A stretch of DNA of 5,409 bases from Promethearchaeota archaeon (GTDB lineage: Archaea > Asgardarchaeota > Lokiarchaeia > Sigynarchaeales > SOKP01), in NCBI GenBank assembly GCA_014729315.1, contig WJKD01000921.1, forward strand, positions 1-5,409. Direction: 5' to 3'. How positions within the stretch are numbered: the stretch's first letter is position 1; each line of letters opens with the position of its first letter. Positions 1 to 4,882 of this stretch are shown one piece after another. Position numbers and translations under genes: made by a program. The notes under the pieces were generated by a model. It made no database searches and had not been told where the DNA came from. It saw nothing but the letters and a program-made list of their open reading frames with translations.

Positions 1-92
1 GCTTTATTCTCTGAACCCGATAAGTTTAACGAATTAAAAGAGCAATTTATGGAAAATTTCAATCTTCTTGTTGAAGCTTTATTCTCTGAACC
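1..92 (+). repeat. 75-bp-period direct repeat (25 codons) within the partial CDS
   Basis: GCTTTATTCTCTGAACC is present at 1-17 and again at 76-92, exactly 75 bp apart and in the same reading phase. Only one full period and the start of a second are visible. More copies may lie to the left of the window. Confidence 0.7.
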
Positions 93-108
93 TCTTATAT
101 ATATATAG
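1..108 (+). CDS. C-terminal end of a repeat-containing protein (partial, cut by left edge)
   Basis: Frame 1 is open from the left edge to a TAG at 106-108, giving 35 codons. The residues ALFSEP occur at the first visible codon and again 25 codons later, with a charged, amphipathic stretch between them (DKFNELKEQFMENFNLLVE). This suggests a protein ending in 25-residue helical repeats. Repeat copies share 17 identical bases, so the duplication is recent or under selection. The family is not recognisable from so little. The stop is followed by AT runs and T tracts that could end the transcript, so this gene is probably separate from the cas cluster. It is moderately likely to be real, because the repeat period is an exact multiple of three and keeps the frame. 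Confidence 0.5.
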   Translation, partial: ALFSEPDKFNELKEQFMENFNLLVEALFSEPLIYI

Positions 109-133
109 TACAAGAGATGTCCTCATATATATA

Positions 134-170
134 TTTTTTTATCAAAATTAAAAAAGTCCTATCTTTTTTT
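134..170 (+). terminator. Candidate oligo-T transcription terminator region
   Basis: Two runs of seven T on the + strand (134-140 and 164-170) follow the stop of the first gene by 26-56 bp. Archaeal RNA polymerase commonly terminates at such oligo-T tracts without a hairpin. The + strand after 171 becomes A/G-rich, and the spacers of the cas cluster have no T run longer than four, so these tracts stand out. The assignment rests on base composition only. Confidence 0.4.
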
Positions 171-176
171 CAATCG

Positions 177-516
177 ATGAAACATATCGGGGTGTTCTTT
201 TTTGAAGTTTTCTTTAAATTGACGGATTTGGTGAAATCTCTTCAAAAAAGGAGACCAAACCGATTACAAGCCCAGAAATTAAGAATTAGTATTTCGGTTT
301 CCCGTCGAGGATCGATCAAAATCGACTCAGTTTATAAACGATGCTCGACAAAAATTGAACGGAGGAAAACGCTTTAAAAAGAATTGTTTCCTGCATGTAA
401 TTCCAGATCTTAATAAAAGTAGAAGAGCTGTAAGACTTTTGAGTTTTTATAGTGTACACCCAAATCTAAAAATTGAAGGATTTAAGAAGAGACTGCACGA
501 TCAACTTAGGTTTTAA
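177..516 (+). pseudogene. Candidate decayed or frameshifted gene, family unknown
   Basis: No single frame gives a convincing protein, but adjoining frames join into one. From ATG 177, the frame gives a hydrophobic then basic stretch (MKHIGVFFFEVFFKLTDLVK) up to the A6 run at 244-249. Removing one A there continues in the next frame as GDQTDYKPRN, then a TAA at 280, then an open stretch to the TAA at 514-516 with balanced composition (for example FRFPVEDRSKSTQFINDAR and HVIPDLNKSRRAVRLLSFYS). The 283-513 part has 77 codons and no ATG, only TTG at 355 and 439. A longer open frame starting at ATG 117 runs through to 377, but its later part has a shadow-like Arg/Lys/Ser-rich composition. This could be a gene remnant, a sequencing indel in a homopolymer, or chance. 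No family is recognised. Confidence 0.3.
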
Positions 517-836
517 TTTAAGTAAAACGACCGGGAAAACATTTAAGAAAAATTAAAAAAAGGTTGTGCGAATACAGGACACAACTTCAGATTCACCCTC
601 GAAATTTATTAAATAGATTAAATAGGTTTAGGGCAAAAATGTTCCATAAAAGCAAACATAAAAAATCCAGGAGCTTTCCCGTTTGACGAAATCGGTCAAG
701 TTTAAACCGAGTTAGGATTTTGACGAAAACATTTAAATATATGTTTATCCATTAATATTTCGTATTTGCCAAAGCAATAATCGACGAAAAATAAGCGTCC
801 GCCTTAATTTAAAACAAGGCACAAGAAAACGCTTTA
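365..836 (+). repeat. Two copies of a 12-bp direct repeat, 460 bp apart
   Basis: GAAAACGCTTTA occurs at 365-376 and at 825-836. In the coding-like frames of both places it is read in the same phase, giving (Gly/Arg)-Lys-Arg-Phe. A second 12-bp word, GAAAACATTTAA, occurs at 535-546 and 725-736. These words could be remnants of duplicated protein-coding sequence or transcription elements, and chance is also possible in AT-rich DNA. Confidence 0.35.
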
Positions 837-868
837 TAGTCGCAACGGGCAAAAAAGACCGAGAATAG
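522..868 (+). other. Non-genic stretch with broken coding-like frames upstream of the 509-residue gene
   Basis: Frame 0 is open at 522-686 for 54 codons with no good start. It gives a very basic peptide (for example LQIHPRNLLNRLNRFRAK). The next frame carries short coding-like pieces, ending with an open stretch at 737-868 (for example KISVRLNLKQGTRKRFIVAT) that stops at TAG 866. Both may be remnants of a decayed gene continuing from the fragment before 516. The alternative is that this is A/G-rich noncoding DNA in which Lys/Arg codons appear by composition. The minus strand shows no convincing gene here. A candidate TATA element at 731-740 lies inside it. Confidence 0.2.
725..740 (+). promoter_or_regulatory. 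Candidate archaeal BRE/TATA promoter for the cas-cluster transcript
   Basis: A purine-rich GAAAAC (725-730) followed by ATTTAAATAT (731-740) resembles an archaeal BRE plus TATA box. Initiation about 25 bp downstream would leave a leader of roughly 120 nt before ATG 886. No other TATA-like element as good lies closer to 886. AT-rich DNA produces such matches by chance, so confidence is low. Confidence 0.3.
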
Positions 869-885
869 ACAAAGTCCGAACGACC

Positions 886-2415
886 ATGACGTTAAAAGTC
901 AATAAATCAGATATCCTCATCTCCCCGGATTCCGAGTTTGCGGATTCTTGGGAAGGAGATCTAAGCCAATTCGCAAAAGCAGCATTAACCACTCTCTATC
1001 CCGTAAATATAGTGAACCGATGTCTCTATAGACCGTGGTTAGGGAAATGGTATCCTTATTTAGATGTCTCCTCACCCGATATGGACAACCAACTGACTTT
1101 TTGTTTCGGAGAGGTCGAGTTGTATCTTTCGCGGCAAAAATTTTGCGCGTGGTGCGGAAATCAAACCGATAGAGAGATTAAAATCGAGAAAGATAGTCTT
1201 TCGGAAGGAAATGTAGCTTTAAAACGCAAATGCGAAAAAGATACGGGAGGCAGTGGGAGTAAAACCTCTTCGTATGTTCCCATCTCGTATTGTGCCGAAT
1301 GCCGTTCCAAAATTTACTACGAATATTGGAAGTGCTTAGAGAGCGTCTATAATTGCGTCGTTAGCAATACTTTTCAAAAATTAGTCCAGGATAATCGTTC
1401 GATTTCCAATTTTAAAACTTGCGGCAATCTTTTATCACCCCGTTGTCGATTTCCACTTGATTCGGAAAAGACCAACCCTTGTTTAAAGAATCACGGAATC
1501 GGGGTACTCCTAACGGACAAGAATTCGTTAAGAATTCTCATCGGCCCCCTTGAGAAGCTAAAATATAACATGATATGGGAAGGAGGGGTGTTTGGAGCAG
1601 TATTCGGCTATTCGAATAAAATTATGAGTTTAGACATTTTAGGACTTCGCCTAACGAATTTCTTTCGATGCCTATTTGATGAGTTCAAAAACCAAGATCT
1701 CATAAGGGAGTTTCCTCAAAACAATTTATTAAAAAAATTAATTAACACGTCCTCTGAAGAAAATATTTCTAAACCCCCGCTCACTTACATCCATCATTTT
1801 AATGCTGCGAATCGAGAAGAAATGACAGATCTCAACGAATCCTTCGCCACGCTATTGTTGCTGAATTATCTTAATTATTATCAAAACCATTCAATTCGGC
1901 GGTTCCTAAATAATTCTCTTGGGGAGATAACGCCCATTTTTCGAAAAATTTTGACTGCTGTTCTTAAAGGAACGAATTTGGAATTGATCCAATACGTCGA
2001 ATTGTTTAATATGTATCCTCCCCTTCATTCGCTGCTTCGAAACTTTATTGATAAAAGCATAATGGATAGATTTAATGTAAACTCTATTCCTGATGGATTT
2101 CAAAGTATATCTAAGGACGACACAAAACAGTTATTAGAATGTGTAAAAAGTTCATTTTCGATTCTCGATTGGCGTGCCAACTATAACAAATCGGGAAGGA
2201 TCGAAATCTCAAAAATTCTCGGCGCTTTAGGTTCCCGATGGATAGTGGAGGAGAGCTATCATCCACTACAAGATGGTAATGCTCCCCGCATATTAAAGAT
2301 TGAGGATGTAATCGGGAGTCGGATTGGTTATCGACCAAATATTTTATTTGAATCCAATCATGGTAAAACAGTGCAGTCTTGTGTTGGAAAACAATCAATT
2401 GCTAAATCAACTTAA
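886..2415 (+). CDS. Unrecognised cas-linked protein with CxxC...CxxC zinc-ribbon-like module (possible Cas8-like large subunit)
   Basis: This is a 509-residue protein of unknown family. Visible features are CAWC (Cys87, Cys90) and CAEC (Cys136, Cys139), separated by a lysine-rich, Gly/Ser-rich loop around residues 105-130. The arrangement suits a zinc ribbon with an extended insertion. Further cysteines lie at 116, 150, 157, 179, 187 and 199. The C-terminal half (about 250-510) reads as largely helical, with a hydrophobic Leu/Tyr-rich segment at 319-333. I see no HD, RuvC, HNH, GGDD, Walker or RAMP glycine-rich motif, no signal peptide and no clear membrane segment. Paired CxxC motifs near the N-terminal third are known in Cas8 proteins (Cst1 and Cas8b families), and the place just before cas1 fits an effector subunit. 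That assignment is inference only. ATG 886 is the first in-frame start, follows a stop-rich region and has no Shine-Dalgarno sequence. The gap to cas1 is 143 bp of A-rich repeats. Confidence 0.85.
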   Translation: MTLKVNKSDILISPDSEFADSWEGDLSQFAKAALTTLYPVNIVNRCLYRPWLGKWYPYLDVSSPDMDNQLTFCFGEVELYLSRQKFCAWCGNQTDREIKIEKDSLSEGNVALKRKCEKDTGGSGSKTSSYVPISYCAECRSKIYYEYWKCLESVYNCVVSNTFQKLVQDNRSISNFKTCGNLLSPRCRFPLDSEKTNPCLKNHGIGVLLTDKNSLRILIGPLEKLKYNMIWEGGVFGAVFGYSNKIMSLDILGLRLTNFFRCLFDEFKNQDLIREFPQNNLLKKLINTSSEENISKPPLTYIHHFNAANREEMTDLNESFATLLLLNYLNYYQNHSIRRFLNNSLGEITPIFRKILTAVLKGTNLELIQYVELFNMYPPLHSLLRNFIDKSIMDRFNVNSIPDGFQSISKDDTKQLLECVKSSFSILDWRANYNKSGRIEISKILGALGSRWIVEESYHPLQDGNAPRILKIEDVIGSRIGYRPNILFESNHGKTVQSCVGKQSIAKST

Positions 2416-2453
2416 TAAGAGACTGAGGTAAAAAAACCGAGAAATAAAAAATA

Positions 2454-2530
2454 GTAAGATAAGAATCCCAAAGTAAAAAATCCTAACATAAAAAATCCAA
2501 GAGTAAAGAATCCTAGAGCAAAAAAAAACC
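2454..2530 (+). repeat. A-rich degenerate tandem repeat, 15-bp units, in the spacer before cas1
   Basis: Four units of exactly 15 bp (2454-2468, 2469-2483, 2484-2498, 2499-2513) each end in ATCC and share the pattern (g)TAAAxAATCC. A fifth, looser 17-bp copy ends at 2530 in CC. TCC recurs at 2466, 2481, 2496 and 2511. It fills most of the noncoding gap and contains no start codon or T-run. Its function is unknown. It would lie in the leader of cas1 or in the intercistronic RNA if the cluster is one transcript. Confidence 0.7.
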
Positions 2531-2558
2531 TAAAATAGTAAATTTAAGAGTAAGACCT

Positions 2559-3644
2559 ATGGATGTCATTTTAGAGACTCCCGGAACTAGAGTAGGTAAA
2601 AAGAAGGAACTACTCAAGATTTCTGTGCCCGACAAAAACAATGTCGAAGTCCCGATGAGAGAGATTGAAAGCATTATCGTGGGCTCAGGAGTCCAGATTA
2701 CTTCTCAGGCGTTAAAAGCGCTTTCGAGCTTCGCAATTAACATCGTGTATACCTCATTAGGGAAGCCATACGGCCTATACACGCCTTTCGCGAATGTCGG
2801 CACAGTATTCACGCGGAGACAACAGCTTTTAGCTTACGACGACTGGAGAGGTTGCCACATAGCGAGTAAGTTTGTTTACGCAGCGGTGGAAAACAAGAGA
2901 CGCCTCCTTTTGTATTTTGCAAAGAACCGAAAGAAATCAAACATTGGTAAATATAGAATCCTAAAAGCAGCTTCTAAAAAAATCGGAAAAATCGTGGAGT
3001 CGCTGTTAAAATTCTCAAAGCACTCTATGGGTGGTAAACGCATAAGCGACATTCGGATGAATTTGATGGGGATTGAAGGCAGCGTCGCAGCGCTCTACTT
3101 CCAGCAATACGGAAATTTATTTTCGGGACGATTTAAGACCCTGCATAGGACGAGGCGCCCGCCAAGAGATCCAATCAATTCGTTGTTATCACTGGGATAT
3201 ACGGTCCTACAAGGGCACATTACGACTGCCGTCGCTGCTGCGGGATTGGAACTATACGGCGGTTTTCTCCACAGCGACCGCTCGGGAAAACCCTCTTTAG
3301 CCTTAGATTTATTGGAAGAATTTCGACAGCCCGTCATAGACCGGTTAGTTGCAAGATTGGTACTAAAAAATCAAATTTCCATAGAAGATTTTACGAATTC
3401 GTTGCATGGATTCAGGCTTAACGACGATAAGCGATCCTTGTTCTACGAGGAACTGCGCAAAGAAGTAATGGGAGGCTTGACTACGGAAGAATTGTTTGGA
3501 AAACCCCCTCCTAAGGCTTCGGAAAAAGATAACAAAAAAGTCAAACTTAATTACAAAAGAGAGATGATCCGACAGGCTCGTCAGCTAGCAAACTTCCTAA
3601 TTGGGGCTTCTTCCACCTACGAGCCTTTCGTTATGAACTGGTAA
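2559..3644 (+). CDS. cas1: CRISPR-associated endonuclease/integrase Cas1
   Basis: Cas1 is the metal-dependent integrase that, with Cas2, inserts new spacers into a CRISPR array. The three metal-ligand residues of the family are in place: Glu173 in GIEGSVAALYF, His238 in GGFLHSD, and Asp250 in SLALDLLEEFR. The characteristic RRPPRDPINSLLSLGY segment (about 199-214) precedes the His motif. The N-terminal beta domain (about 1-85) carries the typical GTRVGKK and PMREIESIIV strands. A basic helical part (about 112-160) and a C-terminal tail ending YEPFVMNW agree with archaeal Cas1. At 361 residues it is slightly long but complete. ATG 2559 gives the expected N-terminus; no clear Shine-Dalgarno precedes it. 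The catalytic set is intact, so it should be active. Cas2 follows after 170 bp and cas4 after that, completing an adaptation module. The subtype cannot be fixed without the interference genes. Confidence 0.97.
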   Translation: MDVILETPGTRVGKKKELLKISVPDKNNVEVPMREIESIIVGSGVQITSQALKALSSFAINIVYTSLGKPYGLYTPFANVGTVFTRRQQLLAYDDWRGCHIASKFVYAAVENKRRLLLYFAKNRKKSNIGKYRILKAASKKIGKIVESLLKFSKHSMGGKRISDIRMNLMGIEGSVAALYFQQYGNLFSGRFKTLHRTRRPPRDPINSLLSLGYTVLQGHITTAVAAAGLELYGGFLHSDRSGKPSLALDLLEEFRQPVIDRLVARLVLKNQISIEDFTNSLHGFRLNDDKRSLFYEELRKEVMGGLTTEELFGKPPPKASEKDNKKVKLNYKREMIRQARQLANFLIGASSTYEPFVMNW

Positions 3645-3649
3645 CGATG

Positions 3650-3662
3650 AATATATTTAAAT
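3650..3662 (+). promoter_or_regulatory. Candidate TATA element upstream of cas2
   Basis: TATATTTAAAT at 3652-3662 lies just after the cas1 stop and 152 bp before the cas2 ATG. This layout resembles the TATA-like element at 731-740, which is 145 bp before ATG 886. It could drive a separate cas2-cas4 transcript with a long repeat-rich leader. The match rests only on base composition. Confidence 0.25.
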
Positions 3663-3703
3663 CGCGTAAAAAATTTAGCCGAGAAAAATTAAAAGAATGA
3701 GAA

Positions 3704-3768
3704 GAAAATTAAGTAAGAGAATTGAGTAAGAAAATTAAGTAAGAAAATTTAAAAAGAGAATCAGTAGG
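3704..3768 (+). repeat. A/G-rich degenerate tandem repeat, 13-bp units, in the spacer before cas2
   Basis: Five consecutive 13-bp units start at 3704, 3717, 3730, 3743 and 3756. The first and third are identical (GAAAATTAAGTAA), the second differs at two positions, and the fourth and fifth diverge further. Looser A/G-rich sequence continues on both sides. It is purine-rich on the coding strand like the spacer before cas1, but with a different unit length. No gene or hairpin is visible in the 170-bp gap. Confidence 0.75.
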
Positions 3769-3814
3769 AAAAAGAATACTTGTAAGAAATAAGAAAAAGT
3801 TTGGATGTTATAAA

Positions 3815-4108
3815 ATGAGATTTTTAGTAATATACGATATCCCTGTGGAATTTGACCCTATTCGAACCAAGATTTCGACCTTGTTGCTTTCCTATAACTT
3901 GGTCAGGCTTAACTTTTCGGTGTTTTTTGGAAAGCTTAGCTTCAATCTGGCTGAAGAGATTGCCTTAAGACTAAAGAAACTTCTAAAAAAAGTACCCGGT
4001 GATGTTAGGATTATCCCGATTTGTAAAACCTGTCATTCAAAGGTAATGACTATTAAATCCAAGTTCGGCGAGGGCTATAAGATTATTGAGGATATTTTAT
4101 CCATGTAA
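3815..4108 (+). CDS. cas2: CRISPR-associated protein Cas2
   Basis: Cas2 is the small ferredoxin-fold protein that dimerises and bridges two Cas1 dimers in the spacer-integration complex. The N-terminus MRFLVIYDIP is the standard first strand with the conserved Asp8. The family's SVF.G segment appears as SVFFGKLS (35-42), and the late strand DVRIIPIC (63-70) is also typical. The length of 97 residues is normal. A CxxC pair (Cys70, Cys73) follows that strand; a cysteine is common there, but the pair may bind metal or be incidental. ATG 3815 is fixed by the strand starting at residue 2. There is no Shine-Dalgarno ahead of it. Cas4 starts 68 bp downstream. Confidence 0.95.
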   Translation: MRFLVIYDIPVEFDPIRTKISTLLLSYNLVRLNFSVFFGKLSFNLAEEIALRLKKLLKKVPGDVRIIPICKTCHSKVMTIKSKFGEGYKIIEDILSM

Positions 4109-4166
4109 GAATCTTTAAAGACATCCAAAATCTTTTAAAAAAACCAAAATCAATCAAATTTAAACC
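4109..4166 (+). repeat. A-rich degenerate repeat, about 18-21-bp units, in the spacer before cas4
   Basis: Three imperfect units (4109-4126, 4127-4145, 4146-4166) each begin GAATC or AAAATC and end in CC after an A-rich stretch. They fill nearly all of the 68-bp cas2-cas4 gap. Similarity is weaker than in the other two spacers, but the same style (A-rich unit closing in CC) recurs. Confidence 0.45.
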
Positions 4167-4176
4167 GAACATAAAG

Positions 4177-4851
4177 ATGAGCAGTATAAATAATTCCGAC
4201 ACAAAAAAGTATCTTCTTAATAAACACAAATTAGATCACATTAGAAACACTTGTCCGAAAACACATTTATATCCGAAACCTATCGTAGGAACCGAAGAAA
4301 TACGACAATACGTCTATTGTCAAAGGATTGTCTACTTTCGACATGTTATGCGGGCTCCGATGAAGCAAAGTTATAAGATGGAATACGGAACGAAAAAACA
4401 CAAAAAGTTGCAGCAACTTAAGAATAAGCAAGAGGATTATTCGCAAAAGTACTATAATATATACCTTACCGACGCAGAGTCTGGATTAGTCGGCTTGATC
4501 GACTATTTTGAATACGACGGAAAAGAGGCTTATCCCGTAGAAATAAAATCAGGAAGGATCCCCCCCAAAAATTCACGAAATGAATTAGATGATCCCCATA
4601 AATATCAAGCAACAGCACAAGCAATGCTTATAGAACAGAATTTCGACTTCTTGGTGCGAAAAGTGAGGATATTTTACACGAAATCCGAGAAATACGTAGA
4701 TTATCCGATAAATATTGAAGAAAAGTTAAAGGTGCTAAAAATTATCGATAATATCGCTAAAATTATTGAGACAGAGCGGATTCCCGAACCCACGGAAGAT
4801 CAAGGAAAATGCGTTGATTGCGAGTGTAAACTTTATTGTTTGAGGGGATAA
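4177..4851 (+). CDS. cas4: CRISPR-associated exonuclease Cas4 (RecB-like, Fe-S cluster)
   Basis: Cas4 is a PD-(D/E)XK nuclease that trims prespacers and helps Cas1-Cas2 select and orient them. Family residues are visible in order: Cys48 in QYVYCQR (first Fe-S ligand), His75 in GTKKHKK, Asp109 in GLVGLIDYF, Glu122 and Lys124 in VEIKSG, a HKYQATAQAML segment (141-151) matching the QxxxY-type helix, and C-terminal Cys212, Cys215 and Cys221 completing the four-Cys 4Fe-4S site. Cys217 is an extra cysteine inside that cluster. Total length is 224 residues, with about 35 extra residues before the conserved GTEEIRQY core. A later start is therefore possible, but no ATG occurs between 4177 and the core. 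Unlike the frequent cas4-cas1-cas2 order, it follows cas2 here. The nuclease gene begins about 31 bp downstream, suggesting co-expression. Confidence 0.95.
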   Translation: MSSINNSDTKKYLLNKHKLDHIRNTCPKTHLYPKPIVGTEEIRQYVYCQRIVYFRHVMRAPMKQSYKMEYGTKKHKKLQQLKNKQEDYSQKYYNIYLTDAESGLVGLIDYFEYDGKEAYPVEIKSGRIPPKNSRNELDDPHKYQATAQAMLIEQNFDFLVRKVRIFYTKSEKYVDYPINIEEKLKVLKIIDNIAKIIETERIPEPTEDQGKCVDCECKLYCLRG

Positions 4852-4872
4852 TCAAAAAAATTTTAGAATAGT

Positions 4873-4876
4873 GGTG
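4873..4876 (+). promoter_or_regulatory. Candidate ribosome-binding site deciding a TTG start
   Basis: GGTG, complementary to the archaeal 16S rRNA 3' end, ends six bases before TTG 4883. No other gene in the cluster has such a site. It favours TTG 4883 over the in-frame GTG codons at 4871 and 4874, which would overlap the site. Confidence 0.4.
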
Positions 4877-4882
4877 GTTATT

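Noticed and set aside
117..377. 86-codon + strand frame from ATG 117
   Set aside because: Its start lies in AT dinucleotide and T-tract sequence, and its second half is Arg/Lys/Ser-rich and overlaps a better-looking reading in another frame from 283. I kept only the possible ATG 177 part as a piece of a frameshifted gene.
1906..2398. Two minus-strand open frames of 65 and 95 codons inside the 509-residue gene
   Set aside because: They lie wholly within a long + strand gene, have no known motif, and look like antisense shadows.
886..2415. 509-residue protein considered as a single-protein effector nuclease (Cas12/Cas9-like)
   Set aside because: No RuvC, HNH or other nuclease motif can be seen, and the length is far short of most such effectors.
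3073..3337. Short open frames on both strands overlapping the Cas1 active-site region
   Set aside because: They are fully covered by an unambiguous cas1 and have no independent support.
2454..3768. Spacer tandem repeats considered as a CRISPR array
   Set aside because: Units of 13-15 bp without unique spacers between conserved repeats do not match CRISPR structure.
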